Assembly (NCBI GenBank): GCA_019671135.1
Contig: JAHRHY010000019.1
Coordinates: 372,001-436,000 of the forward strand
Length of the DNA: 64,000 bases
Reading direction: 5' to 3'
From: Linnemannia hyalina
Taxonomy: Eukaryota > Mortierellomycota > Mortierellomycetes > Mortierellales > Mortierellaceae
In this document: positions 48,394 to 59,095 of the stretch, in pieces
How the letters are laid out: the number at the start of each line of letters is the position of its first letter
Numbering within the stretch: the stretch's first letter is position 1
Program-made: the position numbers and the translations under genes
The notes under the pieces: model-generated
What the model was told of the DNA's origin: nothing
Seen by the model: only the letters and a program-made list of their open reading frames with translations
The model's database searches: none

Positions 48394-49921
48394 CTAGTCG
48401 GAGGATCGGATATTCCTGAGCACATCATTCTCGTTATCGTCCTCATCATCAGAGATGACAAGCTCGCGCTCGAACAATGCAATATCGACATCCACATCTC
48501 CCTCCTCCATGAACGTAGCATCCGACTTGGCCAAGCTGTGATCGCGCTCGAACAGTTGACGACCTACGCGCGCCGCGTGCATGAAAAATAATGTTTTTTT
48601 TGTCGAATGGTTAGAAAATTTGCGCAGATCATACCAGAATAGAAAGACAACTTATATAGCAATAGTCATGACTAAGTTTTTTTCGGAGTGGTGGGAGTAA
48701 TTCCTTACCGCTAGGCTTCAGCAACTTGGGATCATCCTTCTTCAGACCCTTCTCGATCCGCTCCTTCTCGGCCATCTCTGAATCGAAAGCAGTCTTCCAT
48801 CTTGTGAAGAGCTCTACCGTCACCCTTGTTCCCTCCTTGCGCTTCTCCTCCTCCTAGTAGACGTAGAGTGAAGAGCGAAATGGGTCAGTCCTCGCAAACC
48901 GACATTTTCTTACCATTGCTGCATTATAGATCACAGCGTGTTTCTAGTCGACAAATCAATCGTTGCCGCACGTGTGCTATTTCATCCCGTTGAGTTTGTT
49001 TCGCCTTACCTCGAGCTCGCGCTGGGCTTCCTCCTCTTCTTCACGCTCCCTCCTCTCCTTGTTGTTGACAATGATTTCCGAAAGAGTATCCTTAGCGATC
49101 GAGGCCATTGAAAATACCATGCCCATTCCTATTGCCTCCTCAGCCTATCAATCACAGTTCGGAAAATAAACAAAAACAAGATATCGGTTTCGTTAGTTGG
49201 CGCCGTCTTTTTGGGACACAAAGGCTTTGCAGTGCAAATTGCGGCATGAACCCGCGACGCCGCCATTTTCACGCAAAGCGGCGTGTCGTCCAATACTCCA
49301 GTTTTTTTCCCAGTACGTGTCCAGACAGACGAACGGACGGCGCACTTACAGCTTCGGTGACTTTTGTCATGATGGTATCAAAGTCCTCCTCGTCCAGCTC
49401 GCCATCTTCCATGTCGATCGAGAACTCTGGTAATGTGTCGGGGTATGTTTCTGTGTACTTGACGTGCAACTTCATCGCATCTATTCATGTTCAGCATAGC
49501 AAAGTGAAGGGTAAGTTATCAATTGAATTGGGTCTGACATGTAAGGAAGGAGTCGATCGACTAAGCCATAGTAATGCCAATAGGAATAGGAGGAACTTAC
49601 AGGTGTCGTCGCCGTCCTCCTCGTCGGGGACAATGAGGATAGTAAACTCGACAGGGTCGGCCGAGATCTCTTCGTATTCATCAGGGTAGATGGACTGAAG
49701 TGCCTCCAGCTCATTCGCCTGTTCCTCCTTGTAATCTATTGTCGTCCATTTGACAAAAGGAACCGTTCAGCCATGCGTAACGTTTTTCAATCAGGCACAG
49801 GCTCACATCCTTTGCAGCTTTTTGTTTTTTGTCGTTTTATTGCATGGATCCATGTCCTCCTGTTCCTTTACAGTGTCTGCCGAGTCCATGATTCATTCGT
49901 CCCTGTGTCGGTACCTGTCAT
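48394..49921 (-). CDS. RWDD1: RWD-domain protein of the RWDD1/Gir2 family
   Basis: Seven exons (49921-49915, 49735-49601, 49480-49350, 49144-49010, 48943-48914, 48853-48709, 48563-48394) join exactly to 250 residues. The first exon is seven bases (ATGACAG) and gives the N-terminus MTDYKEEQANELEALQSIYP, which matches human RWDD1 closely. The RWD domain spans residues 1-115 (YPDTLPEFSI, EEAIGMGMVFSMASIAKDTL). The DFRP2-type C-terminal region contains TRVTVELFTRWKTAFDSEMA and GRQLFERDHSLAKSD, ending in an acidic tail. In yeast Gir2 binds the DRG-type GTPase Rbg2 and Gcn1 and tunes translation control. No transcription signal is visible beyond the CT-rich leader. Confidence 0.95.
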
Positions 49922-50270
49922 TGTCCGTCGTCGTTCTGTTGGGGTTCGAAAGGGGGGGATGATTCAAAAGTGCCACCACTTCTCTCACAACCACCTTTTT
50001 TTTCTACTACCGCCCAGTCGCCCAGTCAAAGCAAAAAGAAGTGTTCAAAAGGCTGGCTCCAATGAGATCCAATGGCCAAGCCACACACTTTTCGAACAAA
50101 AAAAATCGCACCCTTCTAGTCCCTCGACAACCCTATCTCGCGTTCACGTCGCGAAACGCCTGATATGCCCTTCTTTGCAACCCACGAGCTCTTTTCACCT
50201 ACACACCTACATAATCGGACAAAAGTCAATCGAATCTTGCATTCAGTCCTTCAAGGGTATCATGTCTGTT

Positions 50271-50985
50271 TTATTTCTGCGTATTCCCTAATGGCTCCAT
50301 ATCGGAGTGTTCCAACATTGCAGATACCCCCTGGATATGCCACACCAGCTCCTGCGGCAGCCTTTCCAACCCCAATAGATCCTTCACATCCGCCACAGTC
50401 ATCGCATACGGAGAGTTCTGCTTATTGACCAAAACCAACAATGGAAGTAAGGTCAAGTCTTCGACTTCTTCTCGTAGCACAGTGGACAGTCGTTCGGCCG
50501 CCAGTTCCATCGATAAGGGGATCATGGTCCGCCGAGTCCCTCGAGGGCACTGTCGAAAGTTGGCCCGCCAAGTCTCGTAGTGTCTGAGAGCACGACTATC
50601 TCGATCAGTGATATCCCAGAGATTAAGGACTCGCTTGTCACGTTTGTCCTTGTAATCGAATTTGATGGTCTCAAGGTTCTCGGAAAGAGAGGGAGTGAAG
50701 TTGACGTACAGATCCATGTAGAGGCAGTAGAGGGTCGCGGTCTTGCCGGCGTCCGAGAGTTCCATCATGATGTAGTATGGTAGACTGTCTGTGACGTAGT
50801 GCTGTTGATGAGAGACCGGGGTTTGGGAGTGAGGTCGCTGCGCCCATCTTTTGCACCAAAATGTAATAAAAGTATAGAGTGTGTGGGGGTAAGGAATTGA
50901 GCTTATTGTATGCAGCAGTTGCACCGCGGCAAATATCGGGCAACCTCTCCTTGTTACGCTGGACAAAGTTCTCAATCTCTTGCAT
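50271..50985 (-). CDS. Highly divergent Arf-like GTPase-related protein
   Basis: A two-exon model (50985-50857, 50801-50271; 55-base intron, donor GTGCAA) gives 219 residues. Arf-family landmarks are recognisable in order but altered. G1 reads ELSDAGKTATLYC (one residue short of GLDAAGKTT). G3 reads LNLWDITDRDSRALRHYE where Arfs have WDxGGQ, so the catalytic Gln is lost. G4 reads LVNKQNSPYAMT where NKQD is expected. The final block is VWHIQGVSAMLE. Nucleotide binding may be weak and hydrolysis impaired; a pseudo-GTPase is plausible. The usual N-terminal myristoylated Gly is absent in this model, which instead adds about 45 unrelated residues. The start and intron are less certain than the core. 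Confidence 0.7.
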
Positions 50986-51054
50986 TCTATTTGACGCCAA
51001 TTCTCATACTCTTATTACACTCTTATTAACCTCTTATTTAATCTAGTTGACACC

Positions 51055-51063
51055 AATTCTCCC

Positions 51064-51096
<33 letters not shown>

Positions 51097-51110
51097 ACAC
51101 ACTCTCTCCA
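51055..51110. repeat. CT microsatellite in a divergent promoter
   Basis: A run of CT dinucleotides with few interruptions between the Arf-like gene and the C2H2 gene, which are transcribed away from each other with 221 bp between starts. Confidence 0.8.
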
Positions 51111-51206
51111 TCACTCTTGCTCACTCCATCTACCCTCCATAACATCCCATCCAAACATGTCCCACTCGCAGGCCCCAGAGAACAACCTCGTGTTGTGTCG
51201 GCATCG

Positions 51207-51509
51207 ATGACGCCAGTTCCTGCAACGACGCAGCTGTTGCTCTGCCCTGTCTGCAGTCGAGCCTTTAAGCCAAGTAAGAACCAGAACACTAACTTGCGCC
51301 GTCATATCAAGAACATCCACAACATGTCACCAACGATGCACCCCCGCAAGTGCAAATGGGACTCGATACCTGACGGCCGCATCAAGGACGACAAGGACCG
51401 CAAGGAGCGCACTCGCAAGAGCAAACGTCTTTGGGCTCGCAAGTCCCGTCTCCGTCGCAAGGCCGAGGAGGCAGCCTTAGGGTTGTGCATGCTCAGTCAG
51501 GCGGTCTAA
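51207..51509 (+). CDS. Small single C2H2 zinc-finger, very basic protein
   Basis: A 100-residue single-exon frame from ATG at 51207. One zinc finger is seen near residues 13-38: CPVCSRAFKPS, then NLRRHIKNIHNM (C-x2-C ... H-x4-H). It is followed by a strongly basic segment (KDRKERTRKSKRLWARKSRL then RRKAEE) that would suit DNA binding and nuclear localisation. An in-frame upstream extension exists without an ATG; the ATG at 51157 is in another frame and stops after 17 codons. A small transcription-factor-like protein is the simplest reading. It could be the remnant of a longer protein. Confidence 0.6.
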   Translation: MTPVPATTQLLLCPVCSRAFKPSKNQNTNLRRHIKNIHNMSPTMHPRKCKWDSIPDGRIKDDKDRKERTRKSKRLWARKSRLRRKAEEAALGLCMLSQAV

Positions 51510-51522
51510 GACAAAAGGCTGC

Positions 51523-51542
51523 CCCCCCCCCCCCCCCCCCCC
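51523..51542. repeat. C(20) homopolymer 3' of the zinc-finger gene
   Basis: A nearly pure C run starting 13 bases after the stop codon, followed by a second C-rich run near 51580-51590. Confidence 0.9.
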
Positions 51543-51699
51543 TCCACCGCCACTAATATTTACCCCCACGCCACAGCCCTCCCCCCCCACCCCCGAGTTG
51601 GTGTCAGAAAAATTGATGCTGATTGCATTCCTTGTGTCGGTCAGCAAAAATACTATGTCCATGTGCCCCAATCATCAGAATAGCGAAAAGGGAGGTCCG

Positions 51700-51761
51700 G
51701 TTCTCACAGACTGTGACAGCAGCGAGAATGCAGAGCGGTAGAGTGCAAGGCTGGCCGTCGC

Positions 51762-51796
<35 letters not shown>

Positions 51797-51930
51797 GCAA
51801 AAAGTGCAAACGCGGCCGACCGTCACCAAAAAAACCCACCAAAATCCAAAATCGCGCTCGGCTCTTAAGGTTACGCCAGAAGCGGCCACAATGAGCCACC
51901 AAGTAAACCGGGAGAGGGTGGCCCATTTCG
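51700..51930. repeat. A(31) tract with flanking imperfect repeat
   Basis: A run of about 31 A residues at 51762-51794 is flanked by related sequences: 'ctggccgtcgccaaaaaa' before and 'cggccgaccgtcaccaaaaaaa' after, separated by 'agtgcaaaaagtgcaaa'. This looks like a small tandem duplication with one A tract expanded, possibly derived from a transposable element tail. Confidence 0.55.
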
Positions 51931-52224
51931 ATGTTTAAAAGTATAAGAAAAAGAAAGTCAACACGATCATTAAAATAAATTAATTAACACAAAGATGTCA
52001 ACAAGTTTGCTTTAGACGAACTTTTATCTAGGGGACTTGGACTGGCATAGGGAGGCAAAAATCATATCAAAGGCATCTGCTCAAACAAGGAAAAAAGATG
52101 GTTGGTGAGCAGGCGGCAAAAGTGACAGCTAAGCCACAAAACTTTCAATAATTGCCAAGGAGTGAGAACATCATCTCTCCTCCACTCAATTAAATCGACC
52201 TTTGCTAACATTCTTTCTTCACCA

Positions 52225-52539
52225 ATGCAGGACAAGCGAATCATCGTCTTGGTGTCTCTGGCCTTATTAGTTGCTAGCACTTTAGCAGATGTGACGTCTC
52301 GGGAGAAATGGGACCGATGGTTACGATGGGGAATAGAGGAATGTAATGGCGATCCTTACTGCCTGAACGAACTTGTCTCGTATGATGATGCGGAGACGTT
52401 TTGTGAAAACGATCTCAGCCCTATAATTATTATTTTCAGAGACCAACCTTACGAGGACAGCTTCTGCGAGTTCATCCCAAAATCACCCCGCATTTCAGAG
52501 TGCGTACAGACTGATCAAGGACCAGCGGCATACACATAA
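52225..52539 (+). CDS. Small secreted cysteine-containing protein
   Basis: A 104-residue protein with a clear signal peptide: a basic start MQDKR, the hydrophobic core IIVLVSLALLVASTLA, and likely cleavage before DVTS. The mature part is acidic and holds five Cys (EECNGDPYC, ETFCEN, DSFCEF, SECVQ). No known domain is recognised. Size, signal and Cys content fit a small secreted protein of the effector-like class seen in soil and plant-associated fungi; a role is inference. An in-frame upstream ATG at 52162 would bury the signal peptide, so 52225 is preferred. Confidence 0.65.
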   Translation: MQDKRIIVLVSLALLVASTLADVTSREKWDRWLRWGIEECNGDPYCLNELVSYDDAETFCENDLSPIIIIFRDQPYEDSFCEFIPKSPRISECVQTDQGPAAYT

Positions 52540-52544
52540 AGAAG

Positions 52545-53385
52545 CACCACAATCAACCTCCGATCTATGAGCAATAACTCTTGGACTTCTATCATATCCG
52601 ACATTTTAAAATGACACTCTTTTGCAATAAGGATATCCGTCTTTGTTTCGCTCCTTACCTTTAAAAATATATTTCTTTTTAACCTCGATGAACAAGCAGA
52701 GATAATGGGATGTATGTTTGTTTTTTATTTGTTTTATTGGAGAGATAGAAGGAAGAAAGAACAGAGTGAGTTAGAAAGGAGAGAACAGAAAGGAGCAGAG
52801 GGTGAGATGATCGGTTGGGGTCTGAGGAACAAGAACAGTGGAACAGAGGGGGTCTTCTCATATTCTCTACCTCGCATAGAACTTGCTCGAGATAAACAAG
52901 AAGAACTTCAAGTGTAAATAACACTGTGGGCAAATTACGACAGGCATTAAGTTGAAGTACCTGCGAGAGAAAGATAGAGCCTTTGGAATTGTTGCTCTCA
53001 CAGCGCCTTTGCTCTCACAACGCCTTTGTCTCTTTTCACCGAGGACTTGTCCGGCGGTTCGTGAAAATTGTACGAGATGGGAAGCCCACTTCATGTCCCG
53101 CCCTTCCCATCCCCTAGTGTAGCTTTTCTTGCCTCGCGATGTTCTTACACGGATGGTGAGACTCTACGTACTGCACTTTTTTTCTTTTGTCTTTGGATTT
53201 GCTGAGAAAATAAGGTAGTGACGTTAGACATGCTCTCACAACGCCTTTGCTCATGCTCCCATGAAATCGAAAAAGCTGAGACTGATTGTTCTCACATTCA
53301 CTTTGCATTTGATCTTCCTTTTGCCTCATGTGTTTGCATCAGTTTTTAGGCTTAAGATTTCGGGCTGATGTCTCACCTTCGCCTT
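52545..53385. other. Gene-free interval with a scattered 17-bp motif
   Basis: The phrase 'gctctcacaacgcctttg' or a close variant recurs at about 52994, 53010, 53232 and 53374. Frames here are short. The motif may belong to the decayed transposon next door. Confidence 0.5.
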
Positions 53386-53469
53386 TGCTCTAATAGCGCG
53401 AACGAAAAGCAGAAATAAATAGCCCTTCCGAGGAACAATGGGGCAAATCCTGCGCAAAGATCTTACCAT

Positions 53470-54240
53470 TAGTTTTCTCACGAAGATTAGTTTTCTCACG
53501 AGCAAGAAGGGCACCGCACAAGAACACAAACACTGGAACGGTCGAGGACTGGAAGAACGTGATGTTCTCTGATGAGTGTGCATCTTCAGTCGCATTGGGT
53601 CCCTTCGGCAAGAAAGTACGATTACCACAGACGCCAACAACAACAACAACAACAATACCTACCTCACCAAGTTCGACCGAAAAACAACAGGGCGGTGGAA
53701 GGGAAATATTGGACTGGGGGGGGGGGATTGCATTGGATATCCTGGCATTGGAGGCCTTTGCTGGGTCGAGGGCAAACAAGGATTCGGATGCCTATCTGGA
53801 CGTTTTCCCAAACTCGTGTTCCTTCCAGTCCCGCGGTTGGCTGCTAGGCATGGACAAAAAAAGAAATTCATGTTCCCAGGAGGGACAATTGCTCGCCCCA
53901 CACACACACACTGCACTCAAGTCCATGCACTTTTTTTGCGAGGGCACAGGATCAAGGTTCTTGAGTGGCCATACTAATTCACCCCGACATCAACCTTATC
54001 GAGAACGTTTGGTCGTACATCAAAACAGGAGCCGGACCGGCAACCAGAGGCGGCTGAGGACCTGGACAGGGCTGTGGGAGACGTGTGGAGGCGATCTGGA
54101 GGGGAGATTCCTACAGAGTACCTTCACAACCTGTACGAGAGCATGCCCGACTGCTTGGCGATGGTGATTCAGAATAAATGACGCAACACCAGGGTACCGA
54201 TGACCGCGGCAGATGAAGGGCATGCAACAGATTCAGCCAA
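53470..54240 (+). mobile_element. Decayed Tc1/mariner-type transposase
   Basis: Pieces of a DD34D/E transposase lie in order in different frames. VEDWKNVMFSDEC (second catalytic Asp region, 53548) is followed by a CAA-expanded middle, HRIKVLEWPY (53946), HPDINLIENVWSYIKTGAG (third acidic region), and then the C-terminal EIPTEYLHNLYESMPDCLAM ending VIQNK. Frameshifts and at least two stops separate them, and a (CAA)n expansion with a G(10) run interrupts the middle, so it is inactive. Terminal inverted repeats and a TA duplication were not located by eye. Confidence 0.9.
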
Positions 54241-54244
54241 TTAG

Positions 54245-54810
54245 AAAAACTGATTCAATGAAGTTTGTTTTCTTGAAAGTAGTGTTGAACACTATTCTAT
54301 TTAAGTAATTTAGCTGGGGGTATCAAGTGAACAATGAAAAAGGGAGAGTGTAGCGACAGAGTGGGTTTAGAGAGTAGAGGGTCGGGATGAGAATGAGAAA
54401 AAGTTGATGCATGTCGAAAATTGGGATTCATTGAATCAATATTTCTAATGACTGTACCTTCTCCCTTTCCCCTTCTCATGTTATGTTGTTGATCACCATT
54501 TCCCACTCTGTCGACTGCCCATTCCAGAACATAATCAATGGGCTCCAGGTGCTGTACTGCAAGAAAAGCAGGCACATGCAAGATCGTATCCTGATCTGCT
54601 TTTTTCCTGCCCACTAGGTCGACAGTGCAGATGAACACACCAAAAGACGCAATAATCGACCAGCGTTCTCAGCGATGTTGCATTTTGACCATTAAATGTC
54701 GGTAGGTTTATTTTACAAACGAGATAAGTGGAGAATCAGGCTGCTTCCATCCTTCTTCTTCTTCGTCTTCGCATTCTCCTCCTCCTCATCGACAGCGTTG
54801 GAAGATGTGG
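54245..54810. other. Intergenic region
   Basis: No supported frame. This is the 3' flank of the PEP-mutase family gene. Confidence 0.5.
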
Positions 54811-54814
54811 CAAG

Positions 54815-55591
54815 TCAAGCAGCCAGCAGCTGCTCCGCCGCCTGCTTGTATGCGTTCATCGCGACCCGGAAAAGGCCTGGACCGACCGAGATACGGGCGA
54901 CGCCCAACTCGCGCAACTCGGGTACAGTCAGGTAACCCTCGCCTAATCGTAGAATGACATTCAAACGTCCGTTCAATCCGGTGACCAACTGCTTGACCTC
55001 CTCGCGCGATACACCACGACCACTGGGTCCACCCCAGACAAAGACCGTGTTGGCGCCGGCCTCCAAAAACGCCTTGCCACGCGCAATCGCGTCTTCGACC
55101 GTGCCACCATGACCCAAGACATCCGTGCGTGCGTTGACGGCAAACTCGGGTAGACCCGCAGCCTTGGCGGCCTCGACCGCAATCTTGACGCGGGACACAG
55201 CGTCGTCAAAGGAGCGCAGCTTGCGTTGCTTGGAATCCACATCCTCTAAGTTACAGCCGACGACACCCAAAGCGATGACTTGCTTGATCGTGTCCGCCAG
55301 ATCATCGTAGCCGTCCTGCAAGTCTGCCGTCAGTGGGATGCCCTTGGGGACGACTACCTTGGCAATCTTACTGATCGCGGTCATGTTTTGTTCCTTGGTC
55401 ATATCGTCGTCATAAACGCCCTCGATGGCAGCAATGGCATACGAGCCTGTGGCGACGGCCTTGCAGGTGGGTAGGGAGGAGACAATGTCCGCGGTGGCGG
55501 CGTCGTGGACGTTGGTCACCACAAGAGGGTTACCGGGCTGGTGCAGGGCGCGGAAGGCGGCAGCGGTGGCGTTCTGGTTGGTGAGCGACAT
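54815..55591 (-). CDS. Isocitrate lyase/PEP mutase family enzyme
   Basis: A single-exon 258-residue protein, normal length for the non-glyoxysomal branch of the ICL/PEPM superfamily. It has the alpha/beta-barrel order NPLVVTNVHDAATADIVSSL, then PLTADLQDGYDD (metal-binding Asp), VVGCNLEDVDS (Glu-Asp), FAVNARTDVLGHGGTVEDAI, and FVWGGPSGRGVSREEVKQLV, ending ELGVARISVGPGLFRVAM. Members cleave or form C-C or P-C bonds at 2-oxo acids (oxaloacetate hydrolases, methylisocitrate-type lyases, carboxyphosphonate mutases). The exact substrate cannot be told, and the lyase catalytic KKCGH is absent. The gene has no intron and is markedly more GC-rich than its surroundings, so bacterial ancestry is possible. 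Confidence 0.92.
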   Translation of the reverse strand: MSLTNQNATAAAFRALHQPGNPLVVTNVHDAATADIVSSLPTCKAVATGSYAIAAIEGVYDDDMTKEQNMTAISKIAKVVVPKGIPLTADLQDGYDDLADTIKQVIALGVVGCNLEDVDSKQRKLRSFDDAVSRVKIAVEAAKAAGLPEFAVNARTDVLGHGGTVEDAIARGKAFLEAGANTVFVWGGPSGRGVSREEVKQLVTGLNGRLNVILRLGEGYLTVPELRELGVARISVGPGLFRVAMNAYKQAAEQLLAA

Positions 55592-55599
55592 GATTTAGT

Positions 55600-56440
55600 T
55601 CTGAGTGCTCTGTGTGGGTGAGTGTTGGTTGTGTTGTTCGGTGTTGATGTTATTGTCGAGGCGTGTCAAGTAAAGATGGGTTGGATAGAGAGGGAAAAAA
55701 AGACGATGATTGTGGGAAAATCTTGAGGTATTTATGCATTTGCATTTTGGGTGTTTCTCAACGCATTGACGACAACTATACGACGAGCTGTCAGACAAAA
55801 TGCGGATGTTGACAAATGCCCAAAATATGGAACTCTCGATTGAAGACAGGCGCCACCGAACGAGAACATAAAGTACAGAAACATCAATACTAAAAATACG
55901 CTAACCAACCGCTTTATCTGTCGATGCGCCCGAGCTGTATCAGCAACCCCCCAGTCCAGGCCACAAGGAGAAGAAGCTGCTGGAATCTGCGATGCGAAGA
56001 CGAAGGTCATTTTCTCAAGTACGTTGAATGATGATGTTTAAAAGGAGACCAACGGCGAAAAAACTCCAGTCAACTGAAAAGTGACGGTCATCACAAGGAG
56101 GAGGGACGAGACGCCGTAAGGCGAGAAGAGGTGGTCGTGGGCAGAGGGACAGAAACAAAAAATGGTCTCCAGGGGAGCAGGCACTAAGAGAGCATGGAAG
56201 CCCTTTTTTCGAACAACTGCGGAACTCTGACAGGGGAAAGGACACACGAGTACGCCGCGTTTTGAACAAAGAAAATTTCAAGGGAACTGAGGAAATATTC
56301 GAGGGTACAGTAGCCGCATGCAAACGTTGCTTGAAGTCAGGGGTCTTAACGCCGGCCGTCATGTCTGTGAAAAACATGTCAAATCAAACGAGCACTTGAC
56401 CTCGTCAAACGAACTGTCAGCAACTCATGTAATAGCTTTT
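55600..56440. other. Intergenic region up to the palindrome
   Basis: No supported frame on either strand. Confidence 0.5.
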
Positions 56441-57155
56441 CCATATTTAAAAGAAGAGTCACACACATATGTCCATGGCACCTATGACAACGCGAATAGT
56501 CCGTCCTTTGTAGGACATTCGTTGATCAAAAATGTCCCTAAAATCTTTCTCATCAAGGGAGGGATAGTCAGTTTCCTCGTTCACCCCATTTTCTTTATTA
56601 AAAGACAATATGCTCTCGTATTTCGTTCCTCATGCCACCCCTCGTTAGTGCTCGTCCACCCGCTTCTTCACCCGTTCCTTCTCTCTCTCTCTCTCTCTCT
56701 TCCTTTGTTCCAAACTCGTTGCAAGTAGTGACGTGGGTTGGTCATCATTGTGGGCGATGGTTAGTTGGCGAAGAAGCCTTGTTCCATTACGACTCGAGTG
56801 TTGGATATGTGGGTGGGAGTGGGAGAGACCTTGACTCGCACGGAGGTCGAGGCGAGGGAAGGTTGTTCCTCGTCCGATGGTTGAGTGCCTTCATTTCTAC
56901 TTGACTTCCTGGTACCAAAGAGCAAACTGACGGATGCATGACATATCGTCGCTCCTCTTTTCTTTTTATTCAAGATACAAGGATCTCTCTGTCATGTTCA
57001 AATACTCAGGAATCATCATCCTCAATGATAATTAGACGCGACTTTTGGGGGGAAAAAAATAATAATAAACGGTTCACAATTGATCAGTTGAGAGGATTGC
57101 AAACGTTCCCCCCTTACAGCCAGCTCCCGGCACTTTAACACGCGGCACTCCGTTC

Positions 57156-57189
<34 letters not shown>
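57156..57189. repeat. A(34) tract in left arm (T tract at 63065-63092 in right arm)
   Basis: Homologous homopolymers of about 34 and 28 bases at mirrored positions, showing independent length change after the inverted duplication. Confidence 0.9.
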
Positions 57190-57192
<3 letters not shown>

Positions 57193-57614
57193 CCTGTAAA
57201 AGTACTCTCCCACCAGCCCAGCACTCTCCTTCAACAAACCTCTTTCCTTTCACGCTAAAGATGCACACGAGGCGTTCCGTCAAGATCCTACCACACCTTC
57301 ACCTCCGCACACTCTTGCCACCACTTCTTCTATCCCCCTCTTCTGCTCCGATTTGGCCCCTACTCAGCTCGTGGGGGACACTAATGCCTCACGTCGCCGT
57401 AGTAGAGAAAATATTTTCCCTCAGTTACCAATAATACCTCACAAAAGAAAGAAGAAATAAAAGCAAGGAACAAAAAAAAAGAAGCAACAGAAAAAAGAAG
57501 CAACAAAAAAAAGGAACAAAGAACAAAGAACAAAAAAAAAAAGCAAGCCCTCAGTTGCCTACAATGCCTCATAATTCCATAAAAAAAAGGAAGTTCGCAT
57601 TGAACAGAGCGCTT

Positions 57615-58285
57615 CAGACTTTGTATAAGTCATCACAGGCATAGTGTCTCAGACTATATGCAAGTCATCATAGGCATAGAGCCTCAGACTGTGTGCAAGT
57701 GTCATCATAGACATAACGCCTTAGACTTTGTGCAAATGTCATCATAGACGTAGCGCCTCAGGTTTTGTGCAAGTGTCATCATAGACATAACGCCTTAGAC
57801 TTTGTGCAAATGTCATCATAGACGTAGCGCCTCAGGTTTTGTGCAAGTGTCATCATAAGCATAGCGCCTCAGACTGTGTGCAAGTAATCATAGGCATAGA
57901 GCCTCAGACTTTGTGCAAGTGTCATCATAGGCGTAGAGCCTCAGACTGTATGCAAGTGTCATCACAGGCGTAGAGCCTCAGACTTGTGCAAGTCATCATG
58001 GGCATAGAGCCTCAGACTGTGTGCAAGTCATCATAGGCATAGAGCCTCAGACTGTGTGCAAGTCATCAGAGGCATAGAGCCTCAGACTGTATGCAAGTCA
58101 TCACAGGCATAGAGCCTCAGACTGTATACAAGTCATCACAGGCATAGAGCCTCAGACTGTATGCAAGTCATTATAGGCGTAGAGCCTCAGACTGTATGCA
58201 AGTCATTATAGGCGTAGAGCCTCAGACTGTATGCAAGTCATCATAGGCATAGAGCCTCAGACTGTGTGCAAGTCAACATAGGCAT
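57615..58285. repeat. 35-38 bp minisatellite, left arm, about 18-19 copies
   Basis: Units of the form 'tcatcataggcatagagc' + 'ctcagactgtgtgcaag', 35 bases, with a 38-base variant that reads 'caagtgtcatcatag'. Sequence variants (actgtatgcaag, actttgtgcaag, gacgtagcgcctcagg) are spread non-randomly, pointing to local duplication of units. Confidence 0.93.
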
Positions 58286-58639
58286 AGAGCGACTCCCATC
58301 CTAAAAAAAAGAAGACATGCAACATAACATAGATTAGCACCCCCATTACGTCTTCCTCCAACAGCATTTACCAGTGCTGGGAGGACCAGACGCCCCCTGA
58401 GGGGGACAGGGGGGGGGGGTAGTGACTCCTTTCGACCCCTTCCTGATACCCTCTTGTCACTAAAGTGATACGATGATAAAGAAGCTTTCTGATTAGTAAA
58501 ACGTTCGGGCTACGAAAATTATGTGTAGAGAAAAAACTAACTACACCCACGCGCGCACCCACTTTCTTTTCCTGTTGCTTGAAGGGAAGGGACGAGAAGG
58601 GAAGGGAAGGGGGGTATTTATCTTACTAGGCGTCGGTCC

Positions 58640-59095
58640 AGACGGTGGAGGCGGGTGTAACGAGGAGCAACGCTCGACTCTTGTTACACCCTATCTTGGC
58701 AGGGGCGGGTATAAGGAGGAGCCAGCTCAACTCTACTTACACCCGCCTATCTAGGCAGGGGAGGAGAAAAAAACCCTTTGGAGGGAGGCAGGCGGGTGTA
58801 ATGAGGAGCCAGCTCAACTCTACTTACACCCGCCTATCTAGGCAGGGGAGGAGGAGCAAGCTCGACTCTACTCAACCCTGTGAGGGGAGGCGGCTGGGTG
58901 TAAGAAGAGGAGCCAGCTCAACTCTACTTACACCTGCATATCTAGGGGAGGAGGAGCAAGCTCGACTCTACTCAACCCACTAAGGGGGGGACGGCTGGGT
59001 GTAAGAAGAGGAGCCAGCTCAACTCTGCTTACACCTGCATATCAGGGGAGGAGGAGCAAGCTCGACTCTACTCAACCCTTCTCTCTTGGTAGACC
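58640..59095. repeat. About 100-bp complex tandem repeats, left arm
   Basis: Repeated phrases 'gaggagccagctcaactctacttacacc' and 'gaggagcaagctcgactctactcaaccc' alternate four or five times with 'ggcgggtgtaa' or 'ggctgggtgtaag'. The mirror block is at 61302-61757. Confidence 0.85.

Noticed and set aside
57615..58285. CRISPR-like spacing of the 35-38 bp repeats
   Set aside because: Units are directly adjacent with no unique spacers, and the host is eukaryotic; this is a minisatellite.
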